Assembly (NCBI GenBank): GCA_948744995.1
Contig: CAPZCD010000005.1
Coordinates: forward strand, 1-32,407
Reading direction: 5' to 3'
DNA: 32,407 nt
Origin: an uncultured Rickettsiales bacterium
GTDB lineage: Bacteria > Pseudomonadota > Alphaproteobacteria > Rickettsiales > UBA1997
A program made the translations under genes and the position numbers. The notes beneath the pieces are model-generated. The model saw only the letters and a list, made by a program, of their open reading frames with translations. It was not told the DNA's origin and made no database searches. Position 1 is the first letter of the stretch; the number at the start of each line of letters is the position of its first letter. This document shows positions 1 through 7,934 of this stretch, piece after piece.

Positions 1-110
1 TATTGACCTATCAGCTAAAAATAAGGATGAAGTTGGGATGAAAAGCGAGGTTGGGGTTATATATATTATATAATATATTATTTATATATAATTAGAATAT
101 ATATTTTTTG

Positions 111-212
111 GAGAAATTAAAAGTAAGCTGTTTAAGGTGGGGTGCCGATAAGGTAGAAGTTGAAATGACTCCCTATGATTTGACAAAAGGTAGGATTGCT
201 AGGAGGGAGTGA
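111..212 (+). pseudogene. infA: 3' remnant of infA (translation initiation factor IF-1)
   Basis: From about position 144 this frame reads ADKVEVEMTPYDLTKGRI and then ARRE and a stop. The segment matches the last strand and C-terminus of IF-1, an OB-fold protein of about 72 residues that binds the 30S A site. The usual IF-1 end after GRI is a short basic or aromatic tail such as TYRFK, which is absent here. The frame is open only from about 96, and the codons before 144 do not encode IF-1, so some 45 N-terminal residues are missing. A short KIRM segment in another frame (18-29) might be the preceding part, cut off by an AT-only stretch, but that is speculative. I read this as a decayed or truncated copy; an intact infA is presumably elsewhere. 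Confidence 0.65.
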
Positions 213-535
213 GGGGAGAAGCTCTGGTACAAGAATTATAAGATTGTTTTTTTACTAGTTTTCTTTCCTAGAAAATTTTCATAAAAAATGAAAGTTATAA
301 AAAAGACAAAAACTTTTAATATTTTAATAAGAAGGTGAGTATATTGAGATACGTCTCCATTATTAAAATATATATTGTTTGTAGTAGTTTACAGTAATGT
401 TCGGAATTTTGGGAAAAATTCACTGGAACATTATTTTTAAGAAGAAAAACTACTCGTTACAATTTAACTAAAAACCTACTCCTCCTCACAAAAATTATGT
501 ATATTCTATAACTAATTTTATTAGCAAACTAACTT
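213..535. other. noncoding spacer between infA remnant and terminase
   Basis: No convincing reading frame is seen. The only structure I can point to is the interrupted inverted repeat at 396-432, followed by a short T run. Confidence 0.5.
396..432. terminator. candidate hairpin / weak terminator
   Basis: AATGTTC (396-402) and GAACATT (426-432) are complementary. Inside them GAATTTT and AAAATTC form a second 7-bp arm around a GGGA loop. The hairpin is followed by ATTTTTAA, so it could terminate transcription from the left before the terminase gene. The stem is AT-rich and has an asymmetric internal loop, so this is only a candidate. Confidence 0.3.
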
Positions 536-1951
536 TTGCAACAACATAAGACAATAGAACTATACAGCAAGTTACTATATAGAGACCATTTTTATTATTT
601 TCTTTTAAGAAGTTTTCCTATAGTTAACCAAAATTGCTATTGTCAAAAAAATTGGCATATAAATGCTATATCTTCAGCTCTAGAAGAAGTTATGTTAGGA
701 AACATTAAAAGACTGATAATAAATATACCTCCTAGATATCTAAAATCTTTTTGTGCCTCTGTTTCTTTTCCGGCATGGATTTTAGGTAAATATCCTCACA
801 AAAGAATTATAGTTGCATCCTATTCGGAGAAATTGGCGATAAAACACTCTACCGATTGTAGGCTAATAATGCAAAGTGATTGGTTTAGAGGCCTGTTTCC
901 CAATTGTATTTTAAGTAAAAATCAAAATGAAAAGTATAAATTTTCTACAACTATGAACGGTTACAGATTTGCTACATCAGTTGGTGGAACCTTGACGGGT
1001 GAAGGTGGGGATATACTGATTATAGATGACCCACATAATCCTCAAGAGATATTAAGTGATAAATATAGGGAAAATACGTTAAATTGGTATGGTAACACCT
1101 TCAGCAGTAGACTTAATGATAAGAAAAATGGCGCTATTATAGTGGTTATGCAGCGTCTGCATCCAAATGATTTAACCGGATATCTATTGGAGAAAAGTAA
1201 TAATGATTGGTCTTATCTTAATTTACCGGTTTATTTTGAAGAAGATACTATCATTAATGTTGGTAAATTTGAGAAAAATATTCCATCTGATACATATATT
1301 TTTCCGGATAGAGAAGGAAAAGTTGAAGTTGAAAGGATAAAAAGAGATATGGGCAGTTATTTTTTTAATGCTCAATACCTTCAGAAACCAATGCTAAATT
1401 CAAATAGTATGATTAAAAAGGAATGGATTCATAAATATTCTGATGATTATGAATATACTAATATTTATCTCAGCTTTGATACCGCTATAAAAGCTGGGGT
1501 AAATAATGATCCAACTGTTTGCTCCGTTTGGGGTGAGTATGGTAATAGATATTACCTATTGGATATTTTTAGAAAATGGTTGGAATATCCGGAATTAAAA
1601 AGTGAATCTATAAAACTTATTGAAAAATGGAAACCAAATGCGGTTCTTATTGAAGACAAAGCCAGCGGGCAATCACTAATACAGGATTTAAAAAGGGAAA
1701 CTAGTGCTAATATTATAGCGATAAAGGCCATTAAAGATAAGGTAACGAGGTTCGCCTCTATAACTCCTATGTTTGAAAGTTCTAGAATTTTTCTGAAACA
1801 AAATGATGTTTGGTTGTTTGACTATGAATATGAACTTTTTTCGTTTCCAAATACTCAACATGATGATCAGGTTGATTCTACAAGTCAATTTTTGAATTGG
1901 ATTAGCAGTAGAAAAAATAGAAGTGATAGTGCTAGGGTTTTAAGGTTGTAA
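536..1951 (+). CDS. phage-type terminase large subunit (orphan)
   Basis: This 471-aa protein resembles large terminase subunits of the family annotated as TIGR01630/Terminase_6, the ATPase-nuclease motors that package phage or gene-transfer-agent DNA. The N-terminal ATPase half has a Walker A-like IPPRYLKS near residue 65 and a Walker B GGDILIIDDPH near residue 158. The nuclease half has the acidic positions of an RNase H-like fold: FDTAIKAG near 315, LIEDKASG near 373, and DDQVDS near 443. Family similarity begins within the first 20 residues, so the frame must start at the TTG at 536, directly after an in-frame TAA and with no clear Shine-Dalgarno sequence. No small terminase, portal or capsid gene is nearby. 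It is either a domesticated or GTA-type leftover, or an isolated phage relic whose frame is still intact. Confidence 0.85.
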   Translation: MQQHKTIELYSKLLYRDHFYYFLLRSFPIVNQNCYCQKNWHINAISSALEEVMLGNIKRLIINIPPRYLKSFCASVSFPAWILGKYPHKRIIVASYSEKLAIKHSTDCRLIMQSDWFRGLFPNCILSKNQNEKYKFSTTMNGYRFATSVGGTLTGEGGDILIIDDPHNPQEILSDKYRENTLNWYGNTFSSRLNDKKNGAIIVVMQRLHPNDLTGYLLEKSNNDWSYLNLPVYFEEDTIINVGKFEKNIPSDTYIFPDREGKVEVERIKRDMGSYFFNAQYLQKPMLNSNSMIKKEWIHKYSDDYEYTNIYLSFDTAIKAGVNNDPTVCSVWGEYGNRYYLLDIFRKWLEYPELKSESIKLIEKWKPNAVLIEDKASGQSLIQDLKRETSANIIAIKAIKDKVTRFASITPMFESSRIFLKQNDVWLFDYEYELFSFPNTQHDDQVDSTSQFLNWISSRKNRSDSARVLRL

Positions 1952-1973
1952 ATGTTTTAGCCAGGTTTAGGTT

Positions 1974-2546
1974 TCAATACTCTACATTATTCTTCTCCAA
2001 AAATTTTTCAGTTTCAGCTTTCAAAAACTCAACCTTAACCTTAGTTGTACCCTGCTCCCTAAAACCCAAAACCTCTGCCACCTTTTTTGAAACATCAATA
2101 AGTCTATCATTTACAAAAGGCCCCCGATCATTAATAAGCAATTTTGCACTTTTACCATTTTCCAAATTAGTAACTCTTACCACCGATGGAAGCGGCAGAG
2201 TTTTATGAGCTGCAGTCATAGCATTCATATCAAAAACATCGCCATTAGCAGTCTTTCTATTATGAAAATCATCTCCATACCAAGATGCTACACCTACTTC
2301 CTTATAACTTGTCACCTTTTCGGGAGTATATTTTTTACCATTTATTTCATATGGTGAGCCAATTTTATACTTACCTTTATATTTTTTTTTATCATAAGAG
2401 ACATAAGCTTCATCGGAATAACCAAAATTACTATTTGTCCTCCTATAGATATTCCTTTTATCAACGGTAGCCGTACAGGAAGTTAAAAATAGTAATATAA
2501 CGGAAGAAATGTAACTGGTACTAGCTCTAGAGGTTCTAGTAGACAT
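1974..2546 (-). CDS. rlpA: septal ring lytic transglycosylase RlpA-like lipoprotein
   Basis: This 190-aa lipoprotein has a signal sequence ending in the lipobox LTSC (Cys24). It then has a double-psi beta-barrel domain (about 85-170) with GVASWYGDDFHNRKTANG, AAHKTLP and INDRGPF. The His and Asp of those last two motifs are the residues linked to lytic transglycosylase activity on naked glycan strands in Pseudomonas RlpA. The C-terminal SPOR domain of longer RlpA proteins is missing, so septal targeting may differ. The start lies 2 nt after the bamD stop, so the two lipoprotein genes are probably cotranscribed. It converges on the terminase gene with 22 nt between them. Confidence 0.9.
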   Translation of the reverse strand: MSTRTSRASTSYISSVILLFLTSCTATVDKRNIYRRTNSNFGYSDEAYVSYDKKKYKGKYKIGSPYEINGKKYTPEKVTSYKEVGVASWYGDDFHNRKTANGDVFDMNAMTAAHKTLPLPSVVRVTNLENGKSAKLLINDRGPFVNDRLIDVSKKVAEVLGFREQGTTKVKVEFLKAETEKFLEKNNVEY

Positions 2547-2548
2547 AT

Positions 2549-3265
2549 TTATTTAAGATATTTTATCATCTGCGAATCAGGATATTTATTTCTAAGCAAG
2601 CCATTATAAAATTTTATTCCAAAATCATAGCCTATATGTCTATACAAGGCATACATTGTGTATAGTGCTTGTGGTGTGTATTCATTGTCTGGATAATTGC
2701 CTAAAATTTCTCTCAAATGATTTATAGAGCCTATCAAATTGCCTTCTTTTATATATAATTTTACTATATTAAACTCTTTTTTTGCAATATTCTCCAGCAA
2801 TATTTCCCTTTTTTTCTCTAAATCGCCAGAATATATACTGTTTGGAAATTTATCTAGAGTAATGCAAGTAGTTTTATATAAATCTTTAGCTAAATCCAGA
2901 TCTTTTTTAGCTTTTTTAAATTTTTCGTATTTATTGAGTACTTCCAGATAGTATATGTAATCCAAATTTTCAAAGCTGGTCTTCTTTATGTAATCTACTA
3001 TCAGTAGCGAATCATCATATTCACCGGCATAATAGTAGGAATAGGCGGCCATAATTATACTTCTACTGGAATACTCGGAAAATGGATTTTCTGCCTCCAG
3101 ACGTTCAAAATCTTTAGCAGCTTCTTCCGGTCTATCTTTTTTAAGGTTATTCATCGCTCTTTCATATAGTTCATTTGGCGCTATAATTTCTACTTCTTTT
3201 TTTTTGCTAGCACAGGATGTCAACATAATACACAAAACAACACACAAAAATAAGGACTTTTTCAT
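2549..3265 (-). CDS. bamD: outer membrane assembly lipoprotein BamD
   Basis: This 238-aa protein has a lipoprotein signal with lipobox LTSC (Cys18), followed by TPR-like helical repeats beginning ELYERAMNNLKKDRPEEAAK. The segment FERLEAENPFSEYSSRS matches the first-repeat consensus of BamD/YfiO. BamD is an essential periplasmic component of the BAM complex, which inserts beta-barrel proteins such as the one at 19094-19891. It is the first gene of a two-gene operon with rlpA and is divergent from xerC across 85 nt that must hold both promoters. Length is typical of the family. Confidence 0.9.
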   Translation of the reverse strand: MKKSLFLCVVLCIMLTSCASKKKEVEIIAPNELYERAMNNLKKDRPEEAAKDFERLEAENPFSEYSSRSIIMAAYSYYYAGEYDDSLLIVDYIKKTSFENLDYIYYLEVLNKYEKFKKAKKDLDLAKDLYKTTCITLDKFPNSIYSGDLEKKREILLENIAKKEFNIVKLYIKEGNLIGSINHLREILGNYPDNEYTPQALYTMYALYRHIGYDFGIKFYNGLLRNKYPDSQMIKYLK

Positions 3266-3350
3266 ATAAAACTAACTTAAAATTGACTATATGGTAACAT
3301 AATTGTATTTTCTTTTCAAGTTATAAACTTTCTGGAAAATAGCAAATTTT

Positions 3351-4295
3351 ATGGAAGAGTTGATAAATAGTTTTTATTCGTATTTGGGTAAGGAAAAACT
3401 ATATTCCGATAATACCATAGCTTCCTATAGAAACGATATAGATAGTTTTGTGTACTTTTTAGTAAATATTTTGCATAAAGACTTACAAGATTCTAAAAGT
3501 TTTGAGGAGTTGGAACATAAGGATATTCGATCCTGGCTAGGTTATAGAAGTATGAATGGTATTTCCGCTAGGAGCAATGCTAGAGCACTCTCATCGGTAA
3601 AAAGTCTATTTAAATTTCTAGAAATCAGATATAAATTAAAAAATGAGATTATACAAAAGATAAAAGGTCCTAAATTCAATAAAACTTTACCGAATATTGT
3701 TAGCCAGAATAATTTCAAAAAAATGTTGCAATGTGTAAATAGTTATGAAAAAGAAACCTGGTGTATAAAAAGGGATTTAGCCCTATTTATGCTAATTTAT
3801 GCTTGTGGTTTAAGAATAAATGAAGCTTTAAATTTAAAACAGGATGATTTTATAGAAAAAAATAAGATAAAAATATTAGGAAAAGGTAAAAAGGAGAGGA
3901 TTATACTGATACTGCCTATTGCTGTTGATCTAATTGAGGATTACGTTAAATCTTGTCCCTATTCAGATCCAAAAATAATTTTTTTTAGTAAGAGAGGTAA
4001 GAGGTATCAAGCTTCAGTTTTTGAGAAATTAGTCAAAAATATAAGAATATCGCTCAATCTGCCAACTAATATAACGCCTCATTCACTGAGACATTCGTTT
4101 GCAACTGAGCTGCTGGCTAATGGGGCTGATTTGAGGAGTATCCAGGAATTGTTGGGGCATAGTAGTTTGAGTACAACGCAGATCTATACCCATGTTAGTA
4201 ATAGTAAGATTATGGAAGTGTATTTTAATTCGCATCCTTTAGAGAATTTGGATAGTGGTGGGGTGGATGATGGGGGTTTGGATGGAAGTGGTTGA
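3351..4295 (+). CDS. xerC: tyrosine recombinase XerC
   Basis: A 314-aa tyrosine site-specific recombinase. The N-terminal SAM-like DNA-binding domain spans about 1-100. The catalytic domain shows Arg155 (ACGLRINEAL), a Lys in GKGKKER (near 178), His244 and Arg247 (HSLRHSFATELL), His270 (LLGHSSLSTTQ) and Tyr279 (IYTHV). XerC acts with XerD at dif to resolve chromosome dimers before division. I prefer XerC to XerD because of RSIQELLGHSSLSTTQ and the EVYFNSHP ending, typical of alphaproteobacterial XerC. After the normal end near residue 297 there is an unusual Gly/Asp-rich tail (DSGGVDDGGLDGSG) encoded by G-rich DNA. No neighbouring mobile genes suggest an integrase role. Confidence 0.85.
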   Translation: MEELINSFYSYLGKEKLYSDNTIASYRNDIDSFVYFLVNILHKDLQDSKSFEELEHKDIRSWLGYRSMNGISARSNARALSSVKSLFKFLEIRYKLKNEIIQKIKGPKFNKTLPNIVSQNNFKKMLQCVNSYEKETWCIKRDLALFMLIYACGLRINEALNLKQDDFIEKNKIKILGKGKKERIILILPIAVDLIEDYVKSCPYSDPKIIFFSKRGKRYQASVFEKLVKNIRISLNLPTNITPHSLRHSFATELLANGADLRSIQELLGHSSLSTTQIYTHVSNSKIMEVYFNSHPLENLDSGGVDDGGLDGSG

Positions 4296-4434
4296 TTGGT
4301 GGGATAATGTTGAGTAATTTAAAGATAATTTAATCTTAAAGTTTGAAAATATTATATTTATTAAATAACAAATTCTATTAAACTTCAATAAAAAGTAAAA
4401 AACCAGTAAGAAGCAATATAATAAATAAATTCTC

Positions 4435-4463
4435 TTTCTATTGTCTTTGATTTAGATTATAAT
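4435..4463 (+). promoter_or_regulatory. candidate promoter of the coiled-coil gene
   Basis: A perfect TATAAT lies at 4458-4463, 17 nt after a weak -35 TTTCTA (4435-4440), about 70 nt before the 4535 start. The -35 match is poor, so confidence is low. Confidence 0.3.
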
Positions 4464-4534
4464 TAGAAAAAATAATAACTATTGCATATTAATAATAATT
4501 TACTTATCATTTTTGCAAAAAATACCATATAATT

Positions 4535-6403
4535 ATGAGCGAAGAAGGAGAAAAATTATCTAAAGAATATAAGAAAAATATAAAAGAAGAAATTAAAAAA
4601 TGTTTAAATCAAAGTTTGGATGAATATAAGAGTAATTTTGGACTGTTTTCAAGAGGAGCTCTCAGTGTTGCTATAGGAATTGCTAGTAAATATACTGGCA
4701 ACATTATTGATAAAACAAGCAATTTTGTTTGTTCTTTAATTGATTATTGCAATAGTCATAAAATGGATCCTGAAAAACTTGTGCAAGTTAATAATTCTTT
4801 TAATGAATTAATTACTGAATCAAAAGATCTTTTAGATATGGCTGGTATTAGTTTATCTAGTTCTCTCGAATTTATGGGAACTGATTTTAATCCAGAAAAA
4901 AATGATAAGAGATTATTAAGCGTTATGTTTGAAAATTTCGCAAAAAAAACTAGTTCAATTCTGAAAGAAAAATTAGATAGAATAAGACTATCTAAAGACA
5001 AAGATAATTTTACTAAGTTAGCAAGTATTAAACCTCTACTATATGGTGTAACACAAATGCACGAATCGGAATTAAACAGAGATGGAAACGCGGAACTACT
5101 TAATATTATGCAAAGTATTGCTGATCCAATAAATGAAATGACACAACAAATACAAAACGATTTGAAGCGAGAAAAAGAAATAAAACAACAGGAAGAGCAA
5201 AATAAAAATGCTATTAAAACAACGGAAAAAACAATGCAGCAAGATGAACCAGAAAAAAATAATTCTGATACAATAACAAAATTAGAAGAAATAGTAAATA
5301 AAAAACATGAATTACCTGAATCTTTATTATCTGAATTTAAAATTTCGCAAGAACAAATAGAAATTTCTAAGGAAGTATTGGACACACTTAATAAAAAATT
5401 ACTAGAACTTGGGAAACAAGAAGAGAAAATACTTAATGGATTTGACACTTCGCAGGAAAAACAAAAAGATGAAAAACTAAAAGAAATTAATGATGAAATA
5501 GAAGCATACAAGGTAGGTATTTCTGTCACTAATCAAGTATATACAGAACAATTTGAAAAATACCAAGAAAAAGAAATCGAATACACAGAATTAATAGAAA
5601 ATCGTTTAAAAGAAATAGGAAATAAATTGAGTCAATCAGAACCTAAAATAGAACTCACAGATAGCGACCACACTTTAGTTAAAATAACAGAAAAATTGGT
5701 TACGAAAAATGCTGAGAAAACAAATGAATTAACGAAAGTCTTCACTGTTTTGAAAAACGAAATAACCGAATATGATTCAAAAGCAAAAAATGAAGAAAAT
5801 TTAAATAGTAGGTTTGACGAACTTAAACATACTATAGAAGGAATCAAGAAAGCAAGAGAATCTAATCAAGAAGTAGCAGAGCTAAATACTAACTATCCTT
5901 CATCAAAAAAACTTGAAGAATTACAACAAGAAGCTGAAGGCCTTAGAGAAAAAACTACTTCAGATTTAACTTACATAAAAACAAATAAAGATTACATTGA
6001 ACAAGCCAAAAAAGATTACCAAGAATTAACAGCACAAGCGTATCAGTATACATATGCGTTACAAATCATAGATGGTTTTTTTGCAGAAAAACAAGAAAAA
6101 ATAAAGGAATTAGAAATAAAAAAACAAGAATTGAATGAAACACCTTGGTATAGACTCTTTAAAAAAAGAAGAATAAAAAAAGATATAAAAAATTTAGAGA
6201 ATAAAGTTCAAATTAGTGAAAACTCCTACGATGAAGTTGTTAAAATAGGAGATAGTCTACAATCATCAATATTTGCAAAAGCTGATGAAATTAACAAAAG
6301 AGAACAACAAAGAATTGAAAATAATGAACTTTCGGCTGCAAAAACGAGAGTGGATAACCAAAAAGGCAAAGAAAATGAAGCACCTATGATTACGACACAT
6401 TAA
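4535..6403 (+). CDS. uncharacterised 622-aa coiled-coil protein
   Basis: I do not recognise this protein. It has no signal peptide. The first 35 residues are charged; a mildly hydrophobic, Gly/Ala-containing segment (about 37-72, LFSRGALSVAIGIASKYTGN) could be a membrane-associating helix. From about 200 to 600 it is very rich in Glu, Lys, Gln and Asn with heptad-like spacing, so a long coiled coil is likely. The basic patch WYRLFKKRRIKKDIK sits near 530. No Shine-Dalgarno sequence is seen before the ATG. It stands alone between xerC and the tol genes. Size, composition and lack of a Sec signal would fit a secreted effector or a structural protein of an intracellular bacterium, but nothing in the sequence proves export. 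Confidence 0.7.
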   Translation: MSEEGEKLSKEYKKNIKEEIKKCLNQSLDEYKSNFGLFSRGALSVAIGIASKYTGNIIDKTSNFVCSLIDYCNSHKMDPEKLVQVNNSFNELITESKDLLDMAGISLSSSLEFMGTDFNPEKNDKRLLSVMFENFAKKTSSILKEKLDRIRLSKDKDNFTKLASIKPLLYGVTQMHESELNRDGNAELLNIMQSIADPINEMTQQIQNDLKREKEIKQQEEQNKNAIKTTEKTMQQDEPEKNNSDTITKLEEIVNKKHELPESLLSEFKISQEQIEISKEVLDTLNKKLLELGKQEEKILNGFDTSQEKQKDEKLKEINDEIEAYKVGISVTNQVYTEQFEKYQEKEIEYTELIENRLKEIGNKLSQSEPKIELTDSDHTLVKITEKLVTKNAEKTNELTKVFTVLKNEITEYDSKAKNEENLNSRFDELKHTIEGIKKARESNQEVAELNTNYPSSKKLEELQQEAEGLREKTTSDLTYIKTNKDYIEQAKKDYQELTAQAYQYTYALQIIDGFFAEKQEKIKELEIKKQELNETPWYRLFKKRRIKKDIKNLENKVQISENSYDEVVKIGDSLQSSIFAKADEINKREQQRIENNELSAAKTRVDNQKGKENEAPMITTH

Positions 6404-6709
6404 CTAATTAGGTTTTTTGTGTTAAAAATAATCTCTGATATATAAGAATAATATAAAGTTTTTCTAAAACGTTATTAGAAGGTAATTTTACTTTTTCCGG
6501 ATTATAAAATAAATAATAATCCAAATTCAAAAAATAATCTACTAATTTCATTCTTATTTTTCCAAACTACTACTATTATTCTTCAATTATATCGGTAGTA
6601 AAATTCTAATAAAATTATATTTTCTTTAATATTCAAAAAATTTTATTCTGATAATACTTTCGTACACTTTACGTTATTACTATGTAACAAATAATCTTTA
6701 TACAAGCAT
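6404..6709. other. AT-rich spacer after the coiled-coil gene
   Basis: No intact gene is seen. A short reading frame near 6540-6620 has FPNYYYYSS-like residues that might be an older part of the same decayed ATPase suggested at 6710-6784, but the match is too weak to annotate. Confidence 0.4.
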
Positions 6710-6784
6710 ATGGGGTATTATTGGAATAAAGACAGAATTGAGATAAATTTAATTTTCAACAACCAATTTAATCTTGTAAAATAG
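6710..6784 (+). pseudogene. possible fragment of a DUF234-type ATPase C-terminus
   Basis: A 24-codon frame reads MGYYWNKDRIEINLIFNNQF and ends at TAG. The W-N-K then E-I-N-L-I pattern recalls the C-terminal DUF234 (PD-(D/E)XK-like) segment of archaeal-type AAA ATPases, where W(D/N)(K/R) then EID(I/L)V is common. The piece is too short to be functional and overlaps the tolQ promoter region. Low confidence. Confidence 0.25.
6755..6782 (+). promoter_or_regulatory. candidate tolQRA promoter
   Basis: TTCAAC (6755-6760) and TAAAAT (6777-6782) are separated by 16 nt, about 50 nt before tolQ. The -35 is weak; it is the best pair seen before the operon. Confidence 0.3.
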
Positions 6785-6832
6785 TTAATAGTTACTATTA
6801 TTCCTTTAAATAAAGTTAAGCAAAAATAGGAA

Positions 6833-7522
6833 ATGAACCCAAAATTTCTAACTATTCAACTGTTATCGATGCTATCGGACACAGATCTTCTATCGAAATT
6901 TATAATGGCGATTTTAGTTATATTTTCCATAGTGAGTTGGACACTAATTTTCGGAAAAATTTCCAAAATAATAGCAACAAATTCCAAAAATAGTAAATTT
7001 ATCAAGGTATTTTGGTCCGGTGACAATGTGTACGATATATACCAAAAATATAAAGATAATGTTAATTGCCCTGCAGTATCTATATTTGCTGAAGTTATGA
7101 AGGATATTGATGGTATAGTCAGTGCAAAAGATGTGGTAAGTGTTGAATATGCTGCGGAAAAAGCCTATGATAAAATGACTGTCGCAATTTCAACAACCAT
7201 GCAGAAAATAAGATCTGGTATGCAGTACATAAATGTAATCGCTACAACATCAACTTACTTCGGCCTGTTGGGAACGGTATGGGGCATATCCCAAAGCTTC
7301 AAAACAATTTCTATTATGAAGGAAGCTACTGTTGCAAATCTTGCTCCAGGTGTTAACGCCGCTCTTATAACAACGATTTTTGGCTTAGTTTCAGCTATAC
7401 CTGCTCTTATTGCCTATCAATTAATTAGTTACAAATTAAATCTAATGGAAGAAAATCTGAATAATTTTTCATTAGAATTTCTTGGCGTTTTATCAAAAGA
7501 ATTGGAAAAAGATGAAGACTAG
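6833..7522 (+). CDS. tolQ: Tol-Pal system proton channel subunit TolQ
   Basis: This 229-aa inner-membrane protein of the MotA/TolQ/ExbB family has three membrane helices: about 24-44 (IMAILVIFSIVSWTLIF), 132-155 and 170-195. The conserved ATTSTYFGLLGTVWGI segment and the second Gly/Ala-rich helix with NAALITTIFGLVSAIPALIAY are family hallmarks. TolQ forms the pentameric channel around TolR and uses the proton gradient to energise TolA during outer-membrane constriction. TolQ rather than ExbB is chosen because tolR and a TolA-like gene follow. AGGAA lies only two bases before the ATG, which is unusually close. The stop overlaps the start of tolR by 11 nt. Confidence 0.92.
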   Translation: MNPKFLTIQLLSMLSDTDLLSKFIMAILVIFSIVSWTLIFGKISKIIATNSKNSKFIKVFWSGDNVYDIYQKYKDNVNCPAVSIFAEVMKDIDGIVSAKDVVSVEYAAEKAYDKMTVAISTTMQKIRSGMQYINVIATTSTYFGLLGTVWGISQSFKTISIMKEATVANLAPGVNAALITTIFGLVSAIPALIAYQLISYKLNLMEENLNNFSLEFLGVLSKELEKDED

Positions 7523-7934
7523 AAGATATAGAATAAAAAATATTAATACCAATGGTGACATCAATTTAACTTCAATGATTGATATCCTATTCGTTTTATT
7601 GATAGCTTTCATGATACCAACTAACTTTATTTTTGGTGAATTAAAACTGAATTTGCCAAGTGCTACAGCTAAAATTATAACTCTGAAGAAGGACCCTATA
7701 AAAGTTTATATTCTTAAGGATGGTAGAATAAATGTTAATGATCATGAGAATGTAGATTATGAAAATATGGTAGCTGTAGTTGATGAACTATCACTAAAGG
7801 ATAAATATATAAAAATATATGTTATGGCTGATAAAGATAGCAAGTATGGGCAGGTTTTAAACGTTGTAGGCAAACTCAACGAAAACAATTTTAAAAATGT
7901 TACTTTGATAACTGATATACATAATAGAATATGA
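7512..7934 (+). CDS. tolR: Tol-Pal system protein TolR
   Basis: A 140-aa TolR/ExbD-family protein. A short cytoplasmic basic segment is followed by one membrane helix containing the essential Asp in LTSMIDILFVLLIAFMI, then a periplasmic domain ending in GKLNENNFKNVTLIT. The frame could open at a TTG at 7482, but I choose the ATG at 7512 because the family's N-terminus begins with a few charged residues before the helix. It overlaps tolQ by 11 nt and tolA by 4 nt (ATGA), which points to translational coupling. TolR works with TolQ in proton-driven energisation of TolA. Confidence 0.9.
   Translation: MKTRRYRIKNINTNGDINLTSMIDILFVLLIAFMIPTNFIFGELKLNLPSATAKIITLKKDPIKVYILKDGRINVNDHENVDYENMVAVVDELSLKDKYIKIYVMADKDSKYGQVLNVVGKLNENNFKNVTLITDIHNRI

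Noticed and set aside
1..73. C-terminal end of another gene in frame 2 at the left edge
   Set aside because: Only 23 codons are visible, with no recognisable motif and an AT-repeat ending; this cannot be supported.
3351..4295. Phage or island integrase instead of XerC
   Set aside because: Length and the LLGHSSLSTTQIYTHV and VYFNSHP motifs are those of chromosomal XerC; no attachment repeats or tRNA gene are next to it.
4756..5529. A 257-codon Ser/Cys/Phe-rich frame opposite the coiled-coil gene
   Set aside because: It is a shadow of GAA/AAA codons on the plus strand; composition is not protein-like.
7482..7511. A longer TolR beginning at TTG 7482
   Set aside because: It would overlap tolQ by 41 nt and add residues absent from the family; the ATG at 7512 fits better.
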